Shown piece after piece: positions 23,852-34,366 of a stretch of 64,000 nucleotides of DNA. Where the stretch lies: the NCBI GenBank assembly GCA_037043015.1, contig CM073326.1:19228345-19292344 (forward strand). The letters run 5' to 3'. Both the position numbers and the translations under genes were made by a program. A model generated the notes under the pieces. The model ran no database searches and was not told where the DNA came from. It saw nothing but the letters and a program-made list of their open reading frames with translations. Each line of letters opens with the position of its first letter. Position 1 is the stretch's first letter. Source of the DNA: Bryum argenteum. Lineage: Eukaryota > Streptophyta > Bryopsida > Bryales > Bryaceae.

Positions 23852-26427
23852 ATGATTGCCGTTGTGTTTATGTGGCAGGTGGATCGAAGCCGGAATCGTG
23901 GTGGCTTCCGGGAGGAGGAGCGAAGCTCAGATCGGCAATCTCATGCCTTCGACCAGAGGTTGGTAATAGATATGGGCACGGGCGTCTGTCCGTGGCGGCT
24001 AGAGGTTGGCGGCCCTGGGCAGATTGTCTTGGACCAATCCGTTACTGTGGTGAGCCCACTACCCTCCCGGGAAGATACGAACATCTTGCAGGCAGGGACT
24101 TCCAAGAGGAAGGCAATGGGCAGTGTGAAAACCCCTCACCCTTTAGGTAAGTTTCTAAACTCCCTTGGTCAAATTGTAAGTGGACCCGCAGTGGATTCTC
24201 TCCTGGAGAATCCTAATGCCGGTTTGGGTGGATTTTTGCAGGTTGAGCAAGACAATGAAGAACCCGTGGATTTGTTGTTGGAGGCTTTAGAAGACATAGA
24301 TATTTCTAATCTAGATGCTCAAACTCAAAATGACTTTGAGTTGTTATGGGCCAATTCTTCATTGCCTACTAGAAATATTACTCTACGAAGTGACAAATCC
24401 ACCCCTTTGCATGTGCCATTGTATGACCTTGGATGCCGTGGAAGATGTGTGCTTGTCCCTAAGTGTGAATTGATGGATTTACAAATTCCATTAGATAGTG
24501 AGGCTCAATACCTTGATGTGTTTTGGGGCACGGTTGTAGAAGAAATTTATGATCCTATGCTTGCCATTGATATGCTCAAAGTGTTATTGTTTGGTCCATG
24601 GGGGACTTTTTGTGTGCTCGAAGCCGTGGTAAAATTTGTAGATGATAACGGCGAATATGGTAAGGTAAGTGAGATTCAACTTTGGGGTTCAAGACTTAGA
24701 ACTCCAAGTCCTTCCAACGACGACTCCTCCGATTGCACATACTACCCTGGACAATCGGAATCTCCTATGTCACATGACATGGACAAATTAGAGAGTTTGA
24801 CCCTAACCCCAAATTCCAAGAAATGGTTCATAAACAATTCTAATGCATCTCACGAATTAGGCTTAGGATGTGATTTGAGTTTCATCGAGTTTTCCTCTTT
24901 ACCGGTCCATGAACGTTTTGCTCCCGGGATGTGGAATTCACCTAGCAATGAAATTCCTCCCGTGCATTGGGTAGGGGGTAAGGAAGGTTTGGTTGACCCA
25001 TTGACTCTATGTCAAAATCCACTAGATTTTTTATGTTGTTTTGGCCTAATTCTATATTGGTGAGAATTGTTAGAATGTCTAACTTATATGCCACATCAAG
25101 CAATGAGGAAGGCAAGGCCCGTGGAGGACTTCGGTGGATCCCGTTGACGGTAAAAGAGCTTCTAACTTTCTTTGGAATACTTATGCTAATGGCCACCAAA
25201 AAATTACCAAATGTTAGATTACATTGGTCAATGTCTTTCGATGAGTTATTTCTAACCAAGTCAATTTCTAAGTGCATGAGTAGAAATAGATTTGAGGACA
25301 TTTTGAGATGTTTGCATTTAGTTGATAATAAAAATGTTACAACCGATAAAACTAGCCCTAATTACAACAAGTTAGCAAAAACGGAATGGTTAGTGAATGA
25401 ACATAATAACTTATGTTCTTTGTATTATCACCCCGAGCAAAATGTATGTGTAGACGAAATGATGATCAAGTATACCGGTAAGTATGCTCCCATTCGCCAA
25501 TATATGAAAGCAAAACCCACGCAATATGGTTTAAAAATGTGGTGTTTGGCCAACTGTGTGTCTAAGTATGTGCAAAAGATAGAAATATATTGCGGGGCAA
25601 GCGATTCGGTAGAGGAGGGCAACGTTGGCGGAAGAGTAGTGCTAAGTCTCATGGCCGGTTTGGAAGGTAAGGGGCACATTGTCACTTGTGACAACTTTTT
25701 CACCTCACCGGCTTTGTTTTGGTCTTTGTTGGAGCGTGGCATATTTGCCACGGGAACTTGTAGGACGAACCGAATTGGGTGGCCTCAAGCGCTCACGAAC
25801 TCACCGGCGGGGATCCGGGGTCAACTTTGGTATCGGGTTCACGCAAGCGGGCGGATGTGCGCGTTACATGGTACGATAATAAACCCATGTCGTTGCTTTC
25901 AACCGCATGTAGCCCAATTGACACTTCTAAATCTTTGTTTATAACTCGGTGGCATCTAGGGGTTATATTCAAATCCCGGCGTCCCGGTTTTGTTGCATTA
26001 TCAAAAACACATGAGAGGTGTAGATGTCCACGATCAATTGCGGGGTTACTATTCTTTGCAAAGAAGGGATCACAAATGGTGGCATAAAATCTTCTTCCAT
26101 ATTTTAGACCAATCGTTTTTGAATGCATATATATTGTATAAAATGGCCATGGTAAGAAGAGGCTCTACCCCCATGTCACATTTAAAATTCTATGTTGAAT
26201 GTGCTAACGTGTTGACTGAGATGCCCGTAGAGAAGCCGACATGTATGCCCAAGGCCACGGTTCCAAATCCCGGAAAATTGCATTACACAATGGCTTGGAG
26301 TGGTCATGGGAAGCGTCATCGGCAAAAATGCGTGGTATGTAGGAAAATTCAACAATGGTATTGCCCCACATGTAACGTTTCGGTTTGCATGGGAGAATGC
26401 TTTGTGATTCACCATAGCAAACCATGA
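23852..26427 (+). pseudogene. piggyBac transposase (DDE_Tnp_1_7), frame-broken
   Basis: Cut-and-paste transposase acting at TTAA. Segment 1 (23852-25063, 403 codons) has an acidic N-terminal region (residues 137-160) and a Tudor-like stretch at about 220-265. Segment 2 (about 25015-25800) carries the catalytic core: first Asp in VCVDEMMIKYTGKY (codon at 25453), second in HIVTCDNFFTSP (25690). A short stretch in a third frame has VRVTWYDNKP (25855-25890). The last segment (to 26427) has the third Asp in MRGVDVHDQ (about 26023) and the C-terminal cysteine-rich zinc domain (KCVVCRK...YCPTCN...CMGECF). At least three frame changes (near 25020, 25800-25850 and 25960-25985) without convincing introns indicate a pseudogene or local sequence error. 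Confidence 0.88.
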
Positions 26428-27040
26428 TACATTGATAATGTGATTTGATTTTCCTAACCCACCAAAGTTTAGTATAAAATGTTTTACACCATGTACTTTA
26501 TTTTAACCATGTCTTTTGTATTTTCCATAGATTCTAATCAATAAAGTATACATTATGAATGTGGTATACACAAAATGTGAATCTTTGTGAATCTTTGTGA
26601 ATTTGTGAATGTGGATACACAAAATTGAATAAAAATATTGGAATGTGTAATTTCATGTCCAAGGCCATTGTGTCATATGTGAGTCTGTGTGTGCATAAAC
26701 CCTGGACCCCCCTTGCACAAGCTCCCAATCAATTCAGGGTGCTTGAGCTCCCAGTAAACTCCCTGGGCGATTCTGAAACTCCGACTGTCCCGCAGCATAG
26801 AGCCAACGTTCCCAGAGTTCCCATTTGTGAGAGCCACTGATCACATGGCTGTTCCCCTAACTGCCGTTCTTGCAAATCCCGGTCCCGATGCTGTACCTGA
26901 TCCGCTCCCCATTCCAGCGCAGTCTCTCGCGCAGTCTCTTGCGCTGTTCCTTCACCGTCTGCTGCTGCCCAATGGGGTTATATTCTCAAAAATATGCTTC
27001 GGGCTGCCCGAAAATTTGACCATGGGCGTTTAAGGGTTAA

Positions 27041-27684
27041 GGCCTCGTGCAGCAGCAAAGTTAGGTTTGTGGGAAGTAGTGCCTTTCAGGCTTTTTGAAA
27101 GCTCCAAGAGAGCTAAGCTGGGTAGTCATAAATAATCACACCATCACTCTGCTTGCTTACATTTTTCTAGGTACACACACATTTCCATGGTACCTTCTTC
27201 TTGTTGACATGCACAGGTTAACCTACCCCCACCCCCAGTTAGAGTTTGTTCACCCAATAATTGGGTATGTGGTAGAAAATTTAAAATCCCCATGTAGAAT
27301 CAAAATCGGTCTCGTACTTGTGGAAAGAATTCTTTATCTTACTCTTATGGCAACATTTACGGTTGATTAGGTTATTACGCTAGCATGTACCACAACTCTC
27401 AAGAAGTTTCGTATCAAATTTTTGCATCATATTTTCGGTTATAGAGATGTTGCATCTTTGCATGTATGTTCTTGAGTGTCCAAACCCGCTTGAGAATATA
27501 CCATGTTATACCTTTGGGTTGAAAGTGCGTTGCTCTTTACTTTACACGGATTTCCTATTGAGAATGGAGCCTATCTTAAACTGAAACTACTTCTCTTATT
27601 AATACACTTCACTAAATAGCTAGATTAGTGTTAGATTCACTATTCACCCACAATAGTAAATATCATTAGTAGTTACAATTAGTG
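27041..27684. other. Intergenic, no recognised feature
   Basis: Nothing identifiable between the piggyBac target site and the next TTAA end. Confidence 0.5.
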
Positions 27685-27688
27685 TTAA

Positions 27689-27960
27689 CCCCTAAATATC
27701 CTTAAAACCCGATTCGGGTTTTGGAGCTTTTGGTCAGGGTCATTTTTGGGGCAAAAATTAATATTTTTGGGCGCTTTTGTTACAGTAGGTAGGTCATTCT
27801 ATAAAGAAGGTGTGGTAGAAAATTTGAAAAAAATTCCTATTTTTCCGCCTAATTTGGCATTTTTTCGAAATCAAGCTTCGGTGGGGCAGGTCAGGCAATG
27901 CCTTTGGCCAACCACGGGTGATGTCAGATTTTGGCGGGCAACATGGGTAAGTGCCCAGGA
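27689..27960. mobile_element. piggyBac-type MITE, left end only
   Basis: TTAA (27685-27688) followed by CCCCTAAATATCCTT and a perfect subterminal hairpin AAAACCCGATTCGGGTTTT. No matching right end was found downstream, so the right boundary given is arbitrary and the element is probably truncated. Confidence 0.55.
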
Positions 27961-29621
27961 TTAGCGTTTTGAAGAAGCCGTAGGGTTTTGAAGAAGCCGG
28001 CACCGCCTCCGCTTCCTTGTCCTTGCTAACTGGTCAAATACTTGAGTCAAGTAAACATGATTGATACAAGATTAGTGAAGCTCAATACACTAATTAGCAA
28101 GAATCTCGACACCGGCAATAAGTGTCCAATTACGGACATCAAGTCCTATCAACATATCTTGGTATAGCTTTGCGATATCATGAATTCATATCCGGTTTCT
28201 GCACAACAAATCTGAGTGAAGAGCGCAATTTACTCTTGGCAAAAAAATGATGCTCACCACAAACAGATGCTGAGAGGTACATAGTTTACATTTGGCTTAA
28301 ACTCAACCATTATTTGCACTTGGGAGATGTTGTACATTGTCGTTGGGAAGACCTTTTCTGAGCACCAAGTCTTACCAAGGTTGCTGCGTAATGTGCTTGA
28401 GTGTGTAAGCCTCTCAAGTGTTATCACAAGTACATTCAGAAAAAAAGGAGAAAATTTGCTTGCTTTAAGTCTGACTGGCTTAGTAGCAAATCTCTCTGAC
28501 TAGATATTAATTGCTGATTCTGGTGGTTTCCAGAATGAGCTGGATTAAGGTAGACCATTCTCCATGCACAAAAGCAAATGTGCCAGTATGAGTTGAAAAA
28601 ACGCTGGTTGGTTTTACTTACGAAAAGATTTCCTCGTTTGGTTGTGGTTGGTGGTCAGTTCGTTTTGTTGCGCTCCTTTGGGACCAGCAACGTGTATTAA
28701 GACAATGTGCATTCATCATCTTCACCAAAGGTACGCTTATGGTAAGGTGTCCTATAATGGCGCAATTTTCCTACAGGAATGTTGCCAGTGCAAGCAATTT
28801 TTGTGCATGGGGAAAATTAGTAGAAAACTAGAGCAAGTGGAATCATCATTTTTTGACTCTTCTACAGTAAGTAATGAATTCTTAAATCTGGAAATATAGG
28901 TGTTCTTACGATTGTGCCCTAATGTGACGCCCTATAATCCTTGCAGCGTGTACATGGTATTGTTGTATGGAGAAGCTATTATGTACGTGACAGTGAAGAT
29001 TACGAGGGCTCCATTTTCGGCGTTGCGCCATTTTTGGTTGCTCTATCATAAGGTTGCTTTACACTGAAGAGTGACCATGGTCTTCTAAAATTAGTGATTC
29101 GAGAGTAAAGTGCTCTTGGTCCCATTTGGCTTTACACTACCTTGAAAAAAGGAGAATGACACCACTAACTCTGAGGTTTCCAAAGTATGCTGAATTTTGC
29201 GTTGTGGATAATATTTTCATGGTATTCTTGATTATAGTTGAGTCGAAGCAATACCTCGACTCAACTACAATCAAGGAGACCGTGAGGCTCAAAAATCCAT
29301 TTTTGATTTATCATGGTCACAGCTCTTGACCAAGAGCCAAGACCATGAAAATGAACTTCATTTTCTTGATCATGGCTCTTTTTTTGGTCCATAACGCAAA
29401 GGGACCTTTAGGACACCTTCATTAGATTGTAGTTATACGCAAATTCCAGCATGTCCTTCTATTATTTTCAAACATTGACTACAAATATCTCGTAGAAAAT
29501 AAGGACTTTTGAAGCATAAATATATTCATTTTGGAAAAGTAGGAGAAAAACTCTATGGTTCGTCAAATTTTAACCTAGTAAAAACTATATGTTGTAGGTC
29601 CATGAAATGTACTTGCCCAAC
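27961..29621. other. Intergenic with a complex foldback at 29192-29455
   Basis: No gene recognised. Within 29192-29455, nested inverted repeats occur: TAGTTGAGTCGA against TCGACTCAACTA (29234-29267), TCATGGTC against GACCATGA (about 29310-29347), and an outer arm ATGCTGAATTTTGCGT against ACGCAAATTCCAGCAT. This is a probable non-autonomous foldback element or hairpin transcript source. Confidence 0.5.
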
Positions 29622-29625
29622 TTAA

Positions 29626-29860
29626 CCCCTAACTTTTCCTTAAAACCCGAAACGGGTTTTAGAGGTCTCCGCAGGAGAAAAACTCAGTCAACTTTGACCA
29701 TTCCAATCTCACAAATGAGAAAGAATGAACGGTTCAAATTTGGTATGTGAACTTTGAGATCTTACGGTTGAATCTTTTAAATAATGCTTAGATTGAGAGT
29801 TTTTTTTAGCTTAGTCAAATTTTGTGGCTTAGACCGCTTTACGACAAGGAAATTTAGGGG
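29626..29860. mobile_element. piggyBac-type MITE, 260 bp family
   Basis: TTAA at 29622-29625, right flank TTGA (mutated TTAA) at 29861-29864. Ends CCCCTAACTTTTCCTT and, inverted, CCCCTAAATTTCCTT. Hairpin AAACCCGAAACGGGTTTT near the left end. The core is almost the same as 7931-8190. Confidence 0.85.
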
Positions 29861-30382
29861 TTGAGTCAAATGGACCCAAAATGGCCCTCGATTTTTTGGT
29901 AAAAATGATACTTTCAATGTACGAACGGAGGAATGATGGAGTCCTTTTTTCCATGGCAACTTTCGGTGGGTCAGAAATGCCAATTCAAACAAAAAAGAAA
30001 TGGCCAAGAGAATAGCACCTTCTCCCTCAGCGTAACGCTGTCTGATTGAGCTACCACCTTCTGGATGGGCAGGGATGCCATGAATTGCTATCATCCTTTT
30101 ATTTGTGTCCAAACGAAATAATAGTTGAATTGGAATGAGCAACAATGTTATGGTGGGGGGTCAAAGACAACAAACGGAGGTCAAACCGTCCATCAATTAT
30201 TGGTTCATGACCTGCAAAAAGCTATGTTGCCAGCCCCTCAACCCTGCGCATCGTCCGGGTACAACAACATGGCTACGTGACGACAATGAAATTTTTCATT
30301 TCCACATTCAAACATCGCGATCTATTTCCCTTGCCTTAATCGATTGGAGTATAGTTGCTTGTACCAATGTTATCATGCTTAA

Positions 30383-30638
30383 CCCCTAAAGATTCTTGAT
30401 GTAAAATTGTCTAAATTCTGATTATTGACCTTCTTCTACTTTGGGATTAATAAAAGTCAATCTAAGAATGTTTTAGAGAATCCAACCGTAGGATTTTGAA
30501 GTTAACTTGACCTTCCACTTATTCTGAAAGTTTGAACCGTCTATTTTTCTTCATTTGTGAGATTATAACGGTCAAAGTTGGCTGATTTTTTCTGTGAAAC
30601 CCTCTAAATCCATTATGGGTTTTACGGATCTTTAGGGG
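30383..30638. mobile_element. piggyBac-type MITE, 260 bp family (reverse)
   Basis: TTAA at 30379-30382 and 30639-30642. Ends CCCCTAAAGATTCTTG and, inverted, CCCCTAAAGATCCGT. It shares the reverse-oriented core (TTTGTGAGATTATAACGGTC) with 13186-13443. Non-coding. Confidence 0.85.
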
Positions 30639-30943
30639 TTAAGAAATTCAAGTATGCAATTCATCTTCCATTTTGAGAGACATTGAATGGATTAAAGGAT
30701 AATAGACAACAACTCACCCTTCTTTGTGTTCTTGACAAAAAGTTATAGATTTTTTAAGTTGAACAATAATTGGGTGATACTTGCACAAGGACATCAATAA
30801 TTGCAATATCTTTTGAGATAATTGTATAGAAAGAAGTCCTGCTTTGGTTGCAATTTTTTTGGTTCAAAAGTCTAAAGATAACAATGTTTTCCATAGAATA
30901 TTGTTGACTCTGGTCAATACACCAAGGTTTTGTGAGGATTTAA

Positions 30944-31205
30944 CCCCTAAAGATCCTTGATACAAAATTGTCTAAATTATCACAAAGGACCCTCTTCTAC
31001 TTCAGGCCCGAAAAAACTCAATCTAAGCATTAATTAGAAGATCCAACCGTAGGATCTTGAAGTGAACTTGACCCTATACTCATATGTCAAATTTGAACCG
31101 TTAATTTTTTTTTCCAATTTTGAGATTAAAATGGTCAAAGTTGGCTGACTTTTTTTCCTGCGGAAACCCCGAAAAGCCATTTCGGCTTTCTTGGATCTTT
31201 AGGGG
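30944..31205. mobile_element. piggyBac-type MITE, 260 bp family (reverse)
   Basis: TTAA at 30940-30943 and 31206-31209. Perfect 13-bp ends CCCCTAAAGATCC. Subterminal hairpin GAAAAGCCATTTCGGCTTTC at the right. Only about 300 bp from the previous member and clearly similar to it. Confidence 0.88.
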
Positions 31206-31307
31206 TTAATGAAATAATTGGTTTTGAAACATACCTTTTGTGCCAAACATATGAGATGAAGAGTCTAAGTTTACAAAAGACAAAGCTTCTACAAGCAACC
31301 ATCTCAA

Positions 31308-31572
31308 CCTAGTAGAGATCTTTGAAACCTAAAACCGGATTTAAGGGGTTTCCACAAGTACAAATTACAACCAACTTTATCTCTTATAATCCCACAAATG
31401 AATAAGACTGGACGGCTCAAATTAGAATGCAAGTAGTATGTCAAGTCCACTTTAGGATCCTATTGTTGAATCTTATAAATATTTCTTAGATTGAGCTTTT
31501 TCTTGTCTTGAAATAGAAGGAGATCATATTTTGTAATTTAGGCAATTTTTCACCAAGAATCTTAAGGGGGTA
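31308..31572. mobile_element. Degenerate piggyBac-type MITE
   Basis: Opposite orientation to its left neighbour. Left end TCAACC then TAGTAGAGATC, right end AGAATCTTAAGGGGG. The interior (ACCGGATTTAAGGGGTTTCC, CACAAATGAATAAGACTGGA) is a mutated form of the 260-bp family core. Confidence 0.6.
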
Positions 31573-31921
31573 AAGATAATTATATAGTGTTTTCCACGTA
31601 TATTTTGGTCCATCTTGTGTATTCATACCAAGCCCACACTAGGATTAATTTTATTCAATAAGAATGTACTCTATATCCTCTCTTTTTTAGCGCATAATTT
31701 ATCATTTGAAAAATTTATAAAAAACCAGAGGACTTTGACTGTGCAGGTCTAGTAAGGTGTCCCAGAAGCAGTAGTTTGGATTTTTTCAGAGGTCCATATG
31801 CTTGTTCTCCAACTTTATACTTGCATGATGTAAGCTTTTGTACTTCCAACTCACCTTCCAAGTGCAAGTGAATTCAAGAGTGAAATCAACTGTGTCCTTT
31901 AATCCTTGCGTAATTAGTTAA

Positions 31922-32180
31922 CCCCAAAACTCCTCAAATCCACCCTCTTTCAATGCAAGATGAAAATTTCAACTTTTGACGTTATCTCAAGTAAGTAACC
32001 GTACAATCTTGTACATAACTTGTCCAAGTATATGTGTACCAAATCTTAGCTTCAAGTTCCTCACCAGTTGTGAGATCATAACATTCAAAGTTGAGAAAAA
32101 AGATTTTTTTCCCTTGTTGGAGAATGGGTTTGAAGTTTTTCGTGAACCCAAAACACCAAATTTAAGAGAAAATTTGAATT
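31922..32180. mobile_element. piggyBac-type MITE, left end, long family
   Basis: TTAA (31918-31921) followed by CCCCAAAACTCCTC, with a long-family core (TTGTGAGATCATAACATTCA) at about 32065. The right end is not found, so the end given is approximate. Confidence 0.5.
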
Positions 32181-32933
32181 GAGGCTCTTCGCATCTTTGT
32201 TTCTGAGTAAGTTAGGAACATGTCTATGCAAAATTTACCCTCATGCGACCTATAAAACTTATTAAAGAAATGCTTGAATTTTCACATGGAGGTATGTTGA
32301 AATTCAGATACAAAGGCCGGCCTTTGACGATAAAAATGGCATGTGACAAAAATATGGATTGAAAATCTGAACAGTGATATCATGCCTTAAGACCATATGT
32401 ACATGTACAAAAAAACAAAATTTTGAAGAAAGTAAGATCTCGATTTTTGGAGAATTTTTGAAGTTTTTGCAGTTTCACTTACTATGGGCTGATTTTGGGA
32501 GTAAATGAGCATATACGGCAGGTCGGACAGTTGTGGGCTGATGTCAAATTATATGTTCAAACTTTGACCATGAACATCTCTTAAAGTATGAGGAATTTTG
32601 AAACATGGAACGAGTATTTGGAAAATTATGGAAAAAATCTACAACCTGCAAAAGGTTCCAACTTCATGCGAGCTAAATAGAGTAAATACGAGGCTGACCA
32701 GACCTCAAACACCCCGTTTTGGGCTCTTGTCGACATTGGGAGTTACACTAAATTGTTTGCTCTATTATTTATTAGACTGATCATTGTCAGGCATTGCTTC
32801 CATGATGATCATGCATGATTTCAGGTGTCTATGTTTCCAGCTCTGAAGGTGTCCTCCAATATGGGGGAGACCTTTATTGTGAATGAATGCACTTGTGATC
32901 AACATTTTGTTACCATACATAGGTAGTCATGAA

Positions 32934-33342
32934 ATTCTAAAAATCCAAGCGTTTCCTCGACCTCAAAAACCAAAAAGTGCCATTTTTCACCTCCGTTGGG
33001 AAATGGAGAAATGGAGAACCTTTTTGTTCTTTTATGGTTTTAGACTTCGAACCGTAAGATCTTGTCACTATTATGTATACAAAAAACTCGTCAAAATTTT
33101 AATGGTTGGATGTTTGTCATTTGTGAGATCATAACGATCGAAGTTTGTCCAACACTTTTTTTTTGCCGCTGCCTGAGAGGCATTGTCTAATTTGTTATAA
33201 AATTGAAACTTGGATTTGCAAATTTTTACCACATACACATCATAGTATGGGGAGCACCTCGTAAAAATATCAATTTTAACCCCTTCAAATGAGCTGCCCG
33301 AAATCTCATAAAACCGAATCGGTTTTCTTGGATTCTTAGGGG
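32934..33342. mobile_element. piggyBac-type MITE, long family, 409 bp form
   Basis: The left end is degenerate (ATTCTAAAAATCC). The right end is intact with palindrome AAAACCGAATCGGTTTT and TTAGGGG, then TTAA (33343-33346). It is colinear with 6423-7404 but lacks that element's (TA)n and surrounding middle part. Confidence 0.8.
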
Positions 33343-33346
33343 TTAA

Positions 33347-34366
33347 CTTGGATATACGCAAATAACCTGAAATGATATTTTTTACGAGTGAAGCTTGTTA
33401 CTGAGAGCCTCTGCTATGCCATCCTTCCAACTAATCCCTTTGCTGAGAAAATTGAGAAATAGGTCCAATGAGTGATATGGAGAAGGTATCAATAAATAGT
33501 GATAAGCTCTTGATATTATTTGCACTCCAAGTTACCAAGCCAAGAATAAGTTAATACTTTTAGTCACCCAAATTCTTATACAAAAATCTCATAGTAACTA
33601 AAAAAGACGACATATTGATTGAGAGTTCACTGAAAGATTAATTGGAAGGAGGTGAGTCTCTTGAAAATTGACATTGATGGGTCCTATATTTGTTGAAGTG
33701 GGCCATGGAAATTGTAAGAACCTTTCTAAAATGATGTTCATAAGCCTTTATTCATCTATGGTTCAAGCAGAAATCCTCTCAGAGCGCTTGCACCACAGAT
33801 AACTTGAGGCTCGTAAACCCCATTTCGGGGGACTAATTTTTCATTACGCATGCACAACTCCAACAAATATTGGACTAGCCAATTCCAACGGAACTCATTC
33901 TACAGATAACTTTGTTCCTCAATCTTCCGGAGACACTCAATCCTCAATCCTGTCCTCCAAATCAATATTCAATCATATTTGTGATGAGCATGAACTGTAG
34001 AACTTTATGTTTGGATCCCTGAGAGGCTTACTTTGGGATTGTCAACATAGGGAATGTATGTAATGAAGCACGTCAAACTACAAATTTTAGAGTGGGGGCT
34101 CTTCATTGGTATTCAAGGTTTCCTCCAATTTGAAGGAGAGATCCCTCGACTCTCCGGTTGAAGGGGTTGTCTGAAGGATGTGAGGTGCAGGTGCTCAAAG
34201 GGAGCCTTGAGCACATGGGAATTGTTATGGTACATAGACCATGTCAACCCCACTTCGTTGGGTGCAAAAGCATGCGAATCATTGAAATCCAGTTAGCTTC
34301 CTTTTAACACTTTCTGTTGCAGCCCTATGAATTTCACAATGTCTGGTGAGCAGACGTTCAATGTGG
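33347..34366. other. Spacer 3' of MSH4
   Basis: No coding sequence recognised. It lies downstream of the MSH4 stop codon and presumably contains its 3'UTR and polyadenylation site, which could not be placed. Confidence 0.5.

Larger units (their letters stand above)
22110..27036 (+). mobile_element. Full-length piggyBac transposon, 4.9 kb
   Basis: Flanked by TTAA on both sides (22106-22109 and 27037-27040), the invariant piggyBac target. Perfect 14-bp inverted ends CCCTTAAACGCCCA (22110-22123) and TGGGCGTTTAAGGG (27023-27036). Each end has an adjacent palindrome: AGAGCCC/GGGGCTCT on the left, TTCGGGC/GCCCGAA on the right. It contains a piggyBac transposase with the DDD residues, split into several frames. 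Intact ends and a broken gene mean it could perhaps be moved in trans but not on its own as sequenced. Confidence 0.93.

Noticed and set aside
29777..30145. 122-codon minus-strand ORF
   Set aside because: It overlaps the MITE at 29626-29860 and has low-complexity, non-family sequence.
6423..33346. CCCCTAAA / TTTAGGGG motifs as interstitial telomere repeats
   Set aside because: Each occurs once per element end, always as an inverted pair next to TTAA, never in tandem arrays.
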